The notes below the pieces were generated by a model, which was not told the DNA's origin, searched no databases, and worked only from the letters and a program-made list of their open reading frames with translations. Below, piece by piece: positions 51,007-60,533 of a stretch of DNA of 64,000 nucleotides. Origin of the DNA: Chitinophaga fulva (GTDB taxonomy: Bacteria; Bacteroidota; Bacteroidia; Chitinophagales; Chitinophagaceae); contig NZ_JABBGC010000003.1 of NCBI RefSeq assembly GCF_012927205.1, forward strand, positions 496,001-560,000, written 5' to 3'. The translations under genes were made by a program, and so were the position numbers. Numbering within the stretch: position 1 is the stretch's first letter; the number at the start of each line of letters is the position of its first letter.

Positions 51007-51996
51007 ATGAAAACAAGAAAATTAAGAGACCTCGAAGTATCGGCTATGGGTTATGGATGCATGGGATTAAGCATGGGATATGGCGCCGCGCCGGACAAAG
51101 CGGAATCCATGCGGCTACTGCAATATGCCTACGACCTCGGCTATACGTTTTTTGATACCGCCGAAAGATACGCCATGGGCGCCAACGAAGCACTGATAGG
51201 CGAAGCATTGCAGAACGTACGGCACAACGTGGTACTGGCCACAAAGTTCCTGATAGAAAAAAGCGACATCGGCGATTATTCAAGAGAAAACCTGTTCCGT
51301 CATATCAAAGGAAAACTGGAACAGTCGCTCACCAGGCTGCGCACCGATCATGTGGAACTATACTACCAGCATCGTGTCAACAAAGACATACCTGTGGAAG
51401 ATATCGCCTGGGTAATGGGAGAACTGGTCAGGGAAGGTAAAATACGTGGCTGGGGCCAGTCACAGGCCACTGCGGACGAGATCAGGAAAGCGCATGCCGT
51501 CACGCCCCTCACCGCCGTACAAAGCGAATACTCTATCATGGAACGGCAATTTGAAGCGGGTGTCATCCCTGTCTGTGAAGAACTGAACATCGGCTTCGTT
51601 CCTTTCTCCCCGCTGGCCAATGGTTTCCTCTCCGGCAAAATCAATGCAGACACCACCTTCAAAGGCATCGATGCACGAAGAGTGATCACCCGTTTTGACA
51701 AAGACAATATCAAAGCCAATCAACCATTACTCGATCTCCTGCATCATTTTGCGCAGGAAAAAAATGCCACGCCGGCACAGATTTCACTGGCCTGGATGCT
51801 GCATAAAAAAGATTTCATCGTACCAATCCCTGGTTCACGCAACCGGGAAAGAATACACGAAAATTTCGGTGCAGCCAACGTAAACCTTTCCCGGGAGGAG
51901 TTTGCAGCGATTGAAACCGCACTGTCAAAAGTACAGATCCATGGTAACCGTACAGACGAAGACCTCGCCAAACTACGGACATTGACCGCCGATTGA
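51007..51996 (+). CDS. Aldo/keto reductase
   Basis: About 329 residues from the ATG at 51007 (MKTRKLRDLEVSAMGYGCMG); a longer frame from 50956 is unsupported. The catalytic set is present: FFDTAERYAMG (Asp and Tyr), VVLATKF (Lys) and LYYQHRVNKDIPVEDIA (His). The NADPH-binding end FIVPIPGSRNRERIHEN is typical (IPGSRN). It belongs to the YakC/AKR13-like group of soluble reductases that reduce aldehydes and ketones. It lies behind an AraC regulator and ends in a very good terminator. Confidence 0.93.
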   Translation: MKTRKLRDLEVSAMGYGCMGLSMGYGAAPDKAESMRLLQYAYDLGYTFFDTAERYAMGANEALIGEALQNVRHNVVLATKFLIEKSDIGDYSRENLFRHIKGKLEQSLTRLRTDHVELYYQHRVNKDIPVEDIAWVMGELVREGKIRGWGQSQATADEIRKAHAVTPLTAVQSEYSIMERQFEAGVIPVCEELNIGFVPFSPLANGFLSGKINADTTFKGIDARRVITRFDKDNIKANQPLLDLLHHFAQEKNATPAQISLAWMLHKKDFIVPIPGSRNRERIHENFGAANVNLSREEFAAIETALSKVQIHGNRTDEDLAKLRTLTAD

Positions 51997-52008
51997 TCAT
52001 AAAAAAAG

Positions 52009-52044
52009 AAGAGAGCGTCTCAAAAATAAATGAGACGCTCTCTT
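52009..52044 (+). terminator. Rho-independent terminator
   Basis: Perfect 14-bp stem (aagagagcgtctca with tgagacgctctctt) and an 8-base loop after the aldo/keto reductase gene. Confidence 0.88.
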
Positions 52045-52202
52045 ATATTTTAAGCAAACAGGAACTGATATGCCATTGCAGTTGCCTGCTTTATTTTTAC
52101 CAGGACCGTATTCGACTGTGATGTTTTGACCCTCCTTCCCTTTATATAAACCCGGTAGAATGTTCCCGCCAATTTATTCTTAACCAATAAAACCATCAAA
52201 GC

Positions 52203-53294
52203 ATGACCAAAATCAAATTTGTTTTCCCGCTGAAGCCTGGCGCCCTTTTGTGGCTGTTGAGCGCATTATTGATGCTCAATGCCTGTAGTAAAAAGCTGGA
52301 TGTCGATCTGGACGAAGACCGCTTATCTGCATCCGGTAAAACAAAAGCTAATCTTCAACCATTGGTAGAGCCGGATGTATATGTAGTAGGTTTCCAGATA
52401 GGTACCAATGGTATTTCTGAGGCCAAATACTGGAAAAACGGCGTAGGTGTTACACTGGGCACAAACTATGGAGAAGCCCGCGCCATCGCCATATCAGGCA
52501 ATGATGTATACATTGCCGGCATTGAAAGTGATGTAGCCAAATACTGGAAAAATGGCATTGCGGTTTCTTTAAGCAGCACCGGCACCTGGGGTGCTTCCGC
52601 CAGCGCCATTGCCCTATCCGGCGGAGATGTATATGTAGGCGGGGAAGACAGCGGCAACAATGGCGTACCCAGACCGGTATACTGGAAAAATGGTACACAG
52701 TACGCACTGTCTACCGGAAGCTATAACGGCAGTTGCAGGGTAAAGGCCATTGCCGTATCAGGCAGCGATGTATATGTTGCCGGCATAGTAAGTAATGCTC
52801 CTGCATATTGGAAGAACGGTGTGCTGTATTACCTGGACCAGGCCGGCTGGCAGGGTGCCGCCAACGCCATCCTGTTGTCCGGTACAGATGTTTACATAGC
52901 CGGACAAAGCAGCACCACCCAGGCCACCAGTGCCACCTACTGGAAAAATGGCGTACGTAATATACTGCCCACCGGCGTCATCAACTATCCTAATGCCATG
53001 TCAGAAGTTTTCGGGATCGCATTATCAGGCGGCAACGTTTTAACAGCAGGTTATGTAAATACTTTTGCACCCAAATATTGGGTCAACAGTACTCCTAATA
53101 CACTGGGCAGCTTCTCCAAGGATGCGCAGGCACGGGGAATCGTGGTGTTCAACAATGATATCTATATTGCAGGATATGAATGGACCCCCAATGGCCTTAT
53201 ACTGGCGAAATACTGGAAGAATAATATACAAATGAATTTAACGGATGGCACCCGTGCAGCAGAAGCCTTTGCTATCGCAATAAAACCAAACTAA
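52203..53294 (+). CDS. Lipoprotein with seven YWKNG repeats (probable beta-propeller)
   Basis: 363 residues. The start MTKIKFVFPLKPGALLWLLS runs to a lipobox LLMLNACSKK. After an acidic linker, seven repeats of 38-50 residues follow, each with a strand DVYVAG-like (DVYVVG, DVYIAG, DVYVGG, DVYVAG, DVYIAG, NVLTAG, DIYIAG) and a YWKNG-like turn (six clear copies and one YWVNS), and most with an AIAISG-like strand. Seven four-stranded units of this length fit a seven-bladed propeller. It should sit on the cell surface or face the periplasm. The ligand is unknown, and there is no neighbouring gene with an obvious link. Confidence 0.8.
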   Translation: MTKIKFVFPLKPGALLWLLSALLMLNACSKKLDVDLDEDRLSASGKTKANLQPLVEPDVYVVGFQIGTNGISEAKYWKNGVGVTLGTNYGEARAIAISGNDVYIAGIESDVAKYWKNGIAVSLSSTGTWGASASAIALSGGDVYVGGEDSGNNGVPRPVYWKNGTQYALSTGSYNGSCRVKAIAVSGSDVYVAGIVSNAPAYWKNGVLYYLDQAGWQGAANAILLSGTDVYIAGQSSTTQATSATYWKNGVRNILPTGVINYPNAMSEVFGIALSGGNVLTAGYVNTFAPKYWVNSTPNTLGSFSKDAQARGIVVFNNDIYIAGYEWTPNGLILAKYWKNNIQMNLTDGTRAAEAFAIAIKPN

Positions 53295-53321
53295 AATATT
53301 TTCAACGTAAAAGAAACACAA

Positions 53322-53354
53322 AGGGCGTCTCAAAAATTACTTTTGAGACGCCCT
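53322..53354. terminator. Bidirectional terminator
   Basis: Perfect 14-bp stem (agggcgtctcaaaa with ttttgagacgccct) between the convergent lipoprotein and beta-galactosidase genes. Confidence 0.88.
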
Positions 53355-53375
53355 CTTCTTTTTATATGGTAATGA

Positions 53376-56300
53376 TCAGATAATTGGTTTTATCCAGAAA
53401 CTGTATTCCTGGTTACGGAAAGGTATCCGGTATTGTTCCAGTGGCCATGCGCCCCAGCTGTCGATGCCTTGTACACCGGACTGCTGCAGGTCGATGTGCA
53501 TATAAATTTCCGGTCTTGTCACCAGTTCTCCGGAGTGGTACTGTTTTTTGTCTGCCTCCGGATCGAGGTCATTGAGGCTGTAAGGCAGCGCTGAGAAATT
53601 GAGCAGGCTGTCAGCGTATTCAAAGCGGAGGCCTTTGCCTTTTTTGTTGGTCATGGTCACCCAGCGTACATCTGATTTGTTGCCGCTTTCCTGTGGCCTT
53701 GCATACGGGAAATACTGCTGGTCTACCGACTGATGATAGATGCCTACGAAAGAAGCCGTTTTCCTGTCCCAGTAGTTTTCCCATGGACCGCGGCCATAGA
53801 AATCGATCTGGTTAAACTGCTGTTGCAATTGCAGATCGTTACCCAGGCGCATGAGCAGCTCGTGTTTGCCTTTTACGGCAGCGAAGCCGTTGGTCACTTT
53901 CAGGCTACCGTCGCCATGTACCGCGATGGTTTGTGTTACTACGGCATCTCCATCTACTATCTCTTTTTTCAGCACCACTTCGTAACCGTTGGCGGTTTTG
54001 TTGACCGTAGCTTCCAGCAATTTTCCGTCAGCGTAGGCATTGCGCCATTTGCGCAGGGAGTGGTTAAAGCCGGCTCCGATGTCGTTGTCGGTAGGAGCAC
54101 GCCAGAAAGCAGGCTGCAGGCTGCCTTTCAGCAGTTCTTCCCCTTTCAGTTCATACTTTTCGAGGGAGCCTTGTTGCAGGTTGAAGCGAACGGAGAAGCC
54201 GTTGCCTTTGATCACCGCATGACCGGCATCCTGTTGCAGTGTCAGCTGTCCTGGTTTGATTGTGGCCGGTGCTACCGCTGCGCCTTTACCCCATGCAAAT
54301 TGTTCGGAGGCAATTTCAAAACCGGCAGGCAGGAAAGGCTCCTGCTGCTTCAGGACATAACGTACATTGAGGAAATATTCTTTTCCTGCACGCACAGTAC
54401 TTTTCACCGGTATATTGATGGAAGCCGTTTGTTGCGGAGCTACCGACAAATCCTTCACGGTTCCTTTTTCGGTGACCTTACCATCTTCCAGCAATTCCCA
54501 GTTGAGTTGGTAGTTGGCCAGATCGCGGAAGAAATAGCCGTTGCGGACAGTCACGGTGTTGTTGCCGTTGTAGCTGCTTCTGATATGCTGGTATACTTTC
54601 TTCACTTCAATTGCCATAGGAGTAAGACCGCGATGGGCAGTCACCACACCTTTCACACAGAAATTGTTATCGCTGAAAGTCTCATTCACCGGGCCGCTCA
54701 GGGGGAAGTCACCACCGTAGGCGAGTATACGTTTACCATTTTTCACAGTATCGATACCCTGATCAATCCATTCCCAGATAAAGCCACCTTGCAGAAAAGG
54801 ATGGTTTTCGATGGCTGTCCAGTATTCCTGGAAGTTACCGAGGCTGTTGCCCATGATATGCGCGTATTCGCTCATGATCATCGGGCGGTCGGGATTGTGG
54901 TTGGAGTATTTCACGAGCCAGTCCGGATCGGGGTATTGCGGCACAATGATGTCTGTGTTATAATCCATTTCAGCGCGCTCATACTGTACGGGACGGGTAT
55001 CGTGTGCTTTCAGCCAGTCGTAGGCTTCATAGAAGTTGGTACCGTTGCCCGCTTCATTACCCAGTGACCAGGTCACTACACTGGGGTGATTTTTATCGCG
55101 CTCGTACATACGCAATATTCTTTCGAGGTGCGGCATTCGCCACTGTTTATCGTTGGCCAGCGTATAGGCGAGATCGTAGTAACGGCCATGGGATTCGATA
55201 TTGGCTTCATCGATCACATACAGCCCGTATTCATCACAAAGCTCCATCCAGTAAGGGTCCGGAGGATAATGCGAATGACGTACCGCATTCACATTGAGCT
55301 GTTTCATCATCTCCATGTCTTTGCGCATATCTTCGCGGGTAAGTGTATGCCCCTGTGTAGCATTGTGTTCGTGGCGGTTTACACCTTTCAGGAACACTCT
55401 TTTTCCGTTGACCAGGAAATTGCGGTCTTTCAGTTCGATGCTGCGGAAACCGATGCGTTGCGGCACCACTTCCAGCACTTCACCGGATTTGTTTTTCAGT
55501 GTCAGGTAAAGCGTGTAGAGATAAGGCTTTTCGGCCGACCAGCTTTGTACGTTCGCTACTTCCTGATGAAACTGCACATTAGTTTTATAGTTGCCTAGCA
55601 CCGGCTTCAGTCCACTATTTTCTTCTTTGAGCACCGTTTTACCGGCGGCGTCCACCAGTTCCATGGCCACTGCGAAGGTGTCTGGTTTACTATGATTTGT
55701 TTTTTTATCTATCCTGTAGTTGCTGACTTCCAGGTTGATGTCCAGGACACCGTTGGTATAAGATTTATCCAGTGACGCGGTGATTTTGAAATCGCGCATG
55801 TCCAGTTTGGGTGTGGCATACAGGAACACCTCGCGCTCGATGCCGGAGATACGCCACATATCCTGGCATTCCAGGTAGGAACCATCGCTCCAGCGATACA
55901 CCTGCAGGGCGACTACGTTCTGTCCGGGTTTCACAAAGCGGGTAATGTCGAATTCGGCGGCCAGTTTGCTGTCTTCGCTGTAGCCCACTTTCTCCCCATT
56001 GATCCAGATAAAAAAGGCTGATTTGACAGCCCCGAGATGAATAAATACCTGTTTCCCGTCCCAGTCTTTCGGCAGGTCAAATTTTTTCCGGTAAGATCCT
56101 ACCGGGTTATTATCTTCCGGGATATCGTATGGTGGTTTTAAAGCTGCGCCCATTTTAGCTCGGCCGGTAAATTCATACGGATGGTTGACATAAATAGGCA
56201 GGCCATAACCGTTTACTTCCCAGTTGGCGGGCACTTTAAAGTTGTCCCATCCGCTGTCGTTGAAGTCCGGTTTGTAAAAATCGACCGGACGTTTACGCGG

Positions 56301-56531
56301 GTCCTGTACCCAGTTGAATTTCCAGGTACCGTTGAGCGACAGGAAATTGCCTGATTTGGCTTTGTCACGCTGGCCGGCCAACGTTTTGTTTTCGAAGGCA
56401 AAGGCGGAAGCCCGCATGGGCAGGCGGTTCACGGACACCACTTCCGGTGTCTGTAATTCCGATGGAAGCTGTTGCGCCCACCCTGCCGTGGCGGCAGCGG
56501 TAAGCGCCAGGGTAAGTAGTCTTTTTTTCAT
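53376..56531 (-). CDS. Beta-galactosidase, GH2 family, exported
   Basis: 1051 residues. A signal peptide (MKKRLLTLALTAAATAGWAQ) shows it is exported, unlike E. coli LacZ. The five LacZ domains are present: jelly roll (SLNGTWKFNWVQDPRKRP), two immunoglobulin-like domains, the TIM barrel (FLKGVNRHEHNATQGHTLTR) and the large C-terminal beta-sandwich (RAPTDNDIGAG, FYGRGPWENYWDR). The acid/base glutamate is E493 in SLGNEAGNG and the nucleophile is E555 in MSEYAHIMGN. It hydrolyses terminal beta-galactose residues. It is divergent from an AraC-type regulator (194 bp between starts), a likely control gene. Confidence 0.95.
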   Translation of the reverse strand: MKKRLLTLALTAAATAGWAQQLPSELQTPEVVSVNRLPMRASAFAFENKTLAGQRDKAKSGNFLSLNGTWKFNWVQDPRKRPVDFYKPDFNDSGWDNFKVPANWEVNGYGLPIYVNHPYEFTGRAKMGAALKPPYDIPEDNNPVGSYRKKFDLPKDWDGKQVFIHLGAVKSAFFIWINGEKVGYSEDSKLAAEFDITRFVKPGQNVVALQVYRWSDGSYLECQDMWRISGIEREVFLYATPKLDMRDFKITASLDKSYTNGVLDINLEVSNYRIDKKTNHSKPDTFAVAMELVDAAGKTVLKEENSGLKPVLGNYKTNVQFHQEVANVQSWSAEKPYLYTLYLTLKNKSGEVLEVVPQRIGFRSIELKDRNFLVNGKRVFLKGVNRHEHNATQGHTLTREDMRKDMEMMKQLNVNAVRHSHYPPDPYWMELCDEYGLYVIDEANIESHGRYYDLAYTLANDKQWRMPHLERILRMYERDKNHPSVVTWSLGNEAGNGTNFYEAYDWLKAHDTRPVQYERAEMDYNTDIIVPQYPDPDWLVKYSNHNPDRPMIMSEYAHIMGNSLGNFQEYWTAIENHPFLQGGFIWEWIDQGIDTVKNGKRILAYGGDFPLSGPVNETFSDNNFCVKGVVTAHRGLTPMAIEVKKVYQHIRSSYNGNNTVTVRNGYFFRDLANYQLNWELLEDGKVTEKGTVKDLSVAPQQTASINIPVKSTVRAGKEYFLNVRYVLKQQEPFLPAGFEIASEQFAWGKGAAVAPATIKPGQLTLQQDAGHAVIKGNGFSVRFNLQQGSLEKYELKGEELLKGSLQPAFWRAPTDNDIGAGFNHSLRKWRNAYADGKLLEATVNKTANGYEVVLKKEIVDGDAVVTQTIAVHGDGSLKVTNGFAAVKGKHELLMRLGNDLQLQQQFNQIDFYGRGPWENYWDRKTASFVGIYHQSVDQQYFPYARPQESGNKSDVRWVTMTNKKGKGLRFEYADSLLNFSALPYSLNDLDPEADKKQYHSGELVTRPEIYMHIDLQQSGVQGIDSWGAWPLEQYRIPFRNQEYSFWIKPII

Positions 56532-56725
56532 TGTTCTGTGCTACGATGATAATAAGCGTATAAAGTACGTGTAATTATATTTAAAAAACAACTATGATGG
56601 CCATGATTATTACTGATTCTCCTGATGGCGGAGAGGAGAACGGAGATTTTACAGTGGTTGATGCTGAATAACCTTTCTTTCACTGATGGATTTTCTTACT
56701 TTTATCGGAAAGAAATTCCGGTTCC

Positions 56726-57613
56726 ATGATCAGAAAAGGAGAAGGCTTCAAAGGTCAGCGCGCTATCGTCATCCCACGCAATATCCTGCAGGAGAAATGT
56801 GTTGCCGATCCGGTAATGCAGACGATGTATATCACGGACATCGGCTATTATCCCAAAGCGAAGTTCCACTATCGGAAACGCCCGAACGGCGCGCCGGAAC
56901 ATATCCTGATCTACTGTATCGAAGGCCGCGGTACTATCCGGCTCAATAAAAAAGACCATCTCATCAAGGCGGGCGATTGTTTCATCATCCCACGGGACTG
57001 GCCCCATGCTTACCAGGCGCATGAGTCGGACCCATGGACCATCTACTGGGCACACTTTGCAGGCCATACCGCTGATGCCATTGTCAATACTGCGCTGCAA
57101 CAACTCAGCAGTCACCAGACTTATCTGTCACATGCCCATGAGCGACTGGCGTTGTTTGACAATATTTACCAGCAGCTGGAAAGAGGCTATCGTACAGAAA
57201 ACCTGGTGTACGCCAGCATGAGCTTCTGGGCTTTCCTCGCCTCCTGCATCTATCCCGGTGCCTATCTCCCAGGGAAAACAAAGGCCGGGCAGGACACCAT
57301 CGATCACGCCATAGACTATATGAACCAGCACCTGGACCGCATGCTGACCCTCGGGCAGATGGCGCGGTCCATCAACCTGTCCACCTCCCATTTCTCCGCT
57401 TTGTTTAAAAGCAACACCGGGTATTCACCGATTGAATATTTTAACCACCTGAAAGTGCAGAAAGCCTGCCAATACCTGCATTTCACCCATCTACGGGTAA
57501 AAGAAATAGCGTCTTTGCTGGGCATGGAAGATCCCTATTATTTCTCCCGGCTGTTCACCAAAGTGATGGGCCTCTCCCCCGCTCAATACCGCGAGAAAAA
57601 GCAGGAACCATAA
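56726..57613 (+). CDS. AraC-family regulator with cupin sensor domain
   Basis: 295 residues. The N-terminal AraC-binding cupin is complete (HYRKRPNGAPEHILIYCIEG, then RGTIRLNKKDHLIKAGDCFI and PRDWPHAYQAHESDPWTIYW), the form that binds sugars in AraC and RhaS. The C-terminal domain has two helix-turn-helices (MLTLGQMARSINLSTSHFSALF and VKEIASLLGMEDPYYFSRLF) and ends in SPAQYREKK. It sits between the divergent beta-galactosidase and the DUF1549/DUF1553 operon, so it may control one or both with a sugar as the signal. Confidence 0.92.
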   Translation: MIRKGEGFKGQRAIVIPRNILQEKCVADPVMQTMYITDIGYYPKAKFHYRKRPNGAPEHILIYCIEGRGTIRLNKKDHLIKAGDCFIIPRDWPHAYQAHESDPWTIYWAHFAGHTADAIVNTALQQLSSHQTYLSHAHERLALFDNIYQQLERGYRTENLVYASMSFWAFLASCIYPGAYLPGKTKAGQDTIDHAIDYMNQHLDRMLTLGQMARSINLSTSHFSALFKSNTGYSPIEYFNHLKVQKACQYLHFTHLRVKEIASLLGMEDPYYFSRLFTKVMGLSPAQYREKKQEP

Positions 57614-57684
57614 AATAATCCATCAAATTCCGCAGATCCTCTATCCGCTTAATAATGGCGGGCGATTACTTTTACAGTAGTTCA

Positions 57685-60417
57685 ATGAAAAAAAACATGC
57701 GCTCTACATCCACGTTCCGGGCGGCCCTGTTGCTGTCCGTTGTTGCCGGTATGGTGGTGACCGCCTGCCATTCACGCAAGCGCACTGACTTCAGCGCGGA
57801 AGTCAAGCCTATACTCAATAAACACTGTATCAGTTGCCACGGCGGCGTCAAGCAAAGCGGTGGCTTCAGCGTTCTTTTCCGGGAAGAAGCCCTCGGTAAT
57901 ACCAAATCAGGGAAACCCGCCATCATCCCCGGTCATCCGGAGAAAAGCGAGTTTATCCGCCGCCTGACCTGTAAAGACCCTAAAGAACGGATGCCGCAGA
58001 AAGGCGAGCCGCTCACCGCTGCCGAGATAGATGTACTCACCCGCTGGGTAAAGGAAGGCGCCGAATGGGGCGAACACTGGGCTTATGTTCCGTTGAAACC
58101 TGTTCCTGTACCGGACATCGCCATCGACAACGGTAACGATATCGACCGGTTTATTCTCGAAAAACTTAAACACGAAGGACTGAAGCCCTCCAAACCGGCA
58201 GACCCGATGACACTGCTGCGCCGTGTTAGTCTTGACCTCACCGGGTTACCGCCTACACCGGCCATGGCAGCCGCCTTCAAGGCCGATCATAGTCCGGTAG
58301 CCTATCAACGCATAGTTGACTCCCTGCTGCAATCGCCGCACTACGGCGAACGCTGGGCCTCCATGTGGCTCGACCTCGCCCGTTATTCCGATACCAAAGG
58401 ATATGAAAGAGATGCCAGCAGGAATATCTGGCGCTATCGCGATTGGGTCATCGATGCCTTCAACCAGGACATGCCGTACGACAGTTTCACCATTGCGCAA
58501 CTGGCAGGCGACCTGCTGCCACATCCTACGAATAGCCAGCTGATCGCGACTGCCTTTAACCGCAATACCATGACCAACGACGAAGGCGGCACACAGGACG
58601 AAGAATTCCGTACCGCCGCCGTGATGGACCGCCTGAGCACTACCATGGACGTATGGCAGGGCGTTACCATCGGCTGCGTGCAATGCCACAGCCACCCCTA
58701 CGATCCATTCCGGTTTGAAGATTATTACAAGTTGCTCGCCTTCATGAACAATACCCGTGATGAAGATACCCACATGGAACACCCTAAGCTGCGCCTGTAC
58801 GACAGTATTGGCCTCGCAGAAGTGAACCGCATCAGTGAATGGGTACAGCAACATGGCAACACCGCACAGGTGGCCGATGTACAACAGTTCATGAAAGTGC
58901 TGGAGCCTAAAGTGCATGCACACGACTGCGATAATTACATCAACGGTGCTTTGTACGATACCAAATACCTTGGCGTACGCCATAATGGTAGCTGCCGCCT
59001 GCCCGCACAGGCTACCGGCGGCAAAACGCAGCTGCTGATGAACTACTGGACCGGCAACAAAGGCGGCACCCTTGAATGCCGGCTGGACAGCCTCAACGGT
59101 CCGGTATATTTCACGCAAACACTGGCGCCCACCAACGATCGCCGGGTGATTTCCATCCCGCTGAAACCTACTACCGGCAAACATGACCTGTACCTGAAGT
59201 TCCGTAACGCTTCCCTGAAGCCTAACGACCCCGTATGTATGGTAGAATGGTTCGCCTTCCGCGATGACCTGCCAGGCAAAGGCCAATCGGGCTACGACAG
59301 TGTCAACTCCCATCTGCTGGCATTGGTAAACACGCAACCACAGGACATTCCGGTGATGATAGAAAATACACCGGTGATGCAACGCACCACCCATGTTTTT
59401 GAACGTGGCAACTGGCTCGTATTGGGCAAGGCCGTCACCCCGGATGTGCCACACTCCCTGAACCCTTTCCCGGCAAAAGCTCCGCGCAACCGCCTCGGAC
59501 TGGCCGAGTGGATCACTGATCCGGGCAATCCGCTGACGGCGAGGGTGATGGTCAACCGCCTCTGGGAACAGATATTCGGCACCGGTATCGTAGAAACCGT
59601 GGAAGACTTTGGCACACAGGGATTCCTGCCTTCCCATCCGGCGCTGCTGGACTGGCTCTCCTATCAGTATATCCATCAGTACCGGTGGAGCACTAAAAAA
59701 CTGTTGCGCGAGATCGTATTATCATCCGCCTATCAGCAGGATGCCACCACGAATCCCACATTACAGGAGAAAGATCCTGCCAACCGCCTGCTGGCCAGAG
59801 GCCCGCATTTCAGGCTCACCGCCGAAGAAGTGAGGGACCAGGCGCTGGCCGTAAGCGGACTGCTGAACCGTAATATGCACGGTCCCGCTATCATGCCGTA
59901 TCAGCCGGAAGGCATCTGGCAAACCGTGTGGAGTGGAGAATACTGGAAACAGGCACAGGATGGCAATCAGTACCGCCGCGCCATATACGTGTTCCAGAAA
60001 CGTACCAGTCCATACCCATCCATGATCACGTTCGACGGTTCCAGCCGTGAAGTATGCCTGCAACGGCGTATCCGTACCAATACACCCTTACAGGCACTGG
60101 TTACGCTCAATGACCCGGTGTACGTAGAAACCGCCCGCGCACTCGCACAAAATATGCAACGCAACGGCAACAACGACGCTGCTGCGTGTATCCGTTGGGG
60201 TTACCAGACAGCAATATGCCGGCAATTGACCGATAATAAACTGGCGGTGTTGCAACGGTTGTACCATCAGGCATTGCAGCAGTATAAAAAATCACCTACT
60301 GACGCGAAAGCGTTGCTGCAATGTAAAGACGCACCGCCACAACTGGCAGAACTGGCGGCGCTGACCGTGGTCGCCAATGCCATTATGAACCTCGATGAAT
60401 TTCTGATCAAATCGTAA
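57685..60417 (+). CDS. PSCyt1-DUF1549-DUF1553 (PSD1) family cytochrome protein
   Basis: About 910 residues from the ATG at 57685 (MKKNMRSTSTFRAALLLSVV), with a lipobox at MVVTACHSRK. The N-terminal planctomycete-type cytochrome has CISCH and the late methionine region RMPQKGEPLTAAEI. DUF1549 follows (RVSLDLTGLPPTPAMAAAF, then HYGERWASMWLDLARYSDT and CVQCHSHPYDPF with a second CxxCH). A carbohydrate-binding-like beta domain (GGTLECRLDSLNGPVYFTQT) interrupts it before DUF1553 (WLSYQYIHQYRWSTKKLLRE, SPYPSMITFDGSSREVCLQRR). These proteins are exported and thought to help degrade polysaccharides; their chemistry is unproven. First gene of a run of four on the plus strand, on gene-order evidence. 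Confidence 0.9.
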   Translation: MKKNMRSTSTFRAALLLSVVAGMVVTACHSRKRTDFSAEVKPILNKHCISCHGGVKQSGGFSVLFREEALGNTKSGKPAIIPGHPEKSEFIRRLTCKDPKERMPQKGEPLTAAEIDVLTRWVKEGAEWGEHWAYVPLKPVPVPDIAIDNGNDIDRFILEKLKHEGLKPSKPADPMTLLRRVSLDLTGLPPTPAMAAAFKADHSPVAYQRIVDSLLQSPHYGERWASMWLDLARYSDTKGYERDASRNIWRYRDWVIDAFNQDMPYDSFTIAQLAGDLLPHPTNSQLIATAFNRNTMTNDEGGTQDEEFRTAAVMDRLSTTMDVWQGVTIGCVQCHSHPYDPFRFEDYYKLLAFMNNTRDEDTHMEHPKLRLYDSIGLAEVNRISEWVQQHGNTAQVADVQQFMKVLEPKVHAHDCDNYINGALYDTKYLGVRHNGSCRLPAQATGGKTQLLMNYWTGNKGGTLECRLDSLNGPVYFTQTLAPTNDRRVISIPLKPTTGKHDLYLKFRNASLKPNDPVCMVEWFAFRDDLPGKGQSGYDSVNSHLLALVNTQPQDIPVMIENTPVMQRTTHVFERGNWLVLGKAVTPDVPHSLNPFPAKAPRNRLGLAEWITDPGNPLTARVMVNRLWEQIFGTGIVETVEDFGTQGFLPSHPALLDWLSYQYIHQYRWSTKKLLREIVLSSAYQQDATTNPTLQEKDPANRLLARGPHFRLTAEEVRDQALAVSGLLNRNMHGPAIMPYQPEGIWQTVWSGEYWKQAQDGNQYRRAIYVFQKRTSPYPSMITFDGSSREVCLQRRIRTNTPLQALVTLNDPVYVETARALAQNMQRNGNNDAAACIRWGYQTAICRQLTDNKLAVLQRLYHQALQQYKKSPTDAKALLQCKDAPPQLAELAALTVVANAIMNLDEFLIKS

Positions 60418-60418
60418 T

Positions 60419-60533
60419 ATTTGGTTATTGGGAAATTTGATCATTTAGCTATTGCTGATAACTGAAGATAGAATAACAATGCTCATTCACTCATCTTAAA
60501 TAATCAAATGTCAAAATATAAAAATATCGAAAT
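60419..60533. repeat. AAATNNNN octad element, copy E
   Basis: Left part: ATTT/ATTG words begin at 60419, 60427, 60435, 60443 and 60451. Right part: AAAT ends at 60501, 60509, 60517, 60525 and 60533. All steps are exactly 8 nt. Here the two halves are diverged rather than perfect complements. The right half runs into the start of the DUF1501 gene. Confidence 0.65.

Noticed and set aside
53733-55067. Plus-strand open frame of about 444 codons
   Set aside because: It is antisense to the GH2 beta-galactosidase, whose catalytic motifs are intact; the translation is rich in His/Phe/Val runs typical of shadow frames.
58246-59676. Minus-strand open frame of about 476 codons
   Set aside because: It is antisense to the DUF1549/DUF1553 gene and has no domain or start signal of its own.
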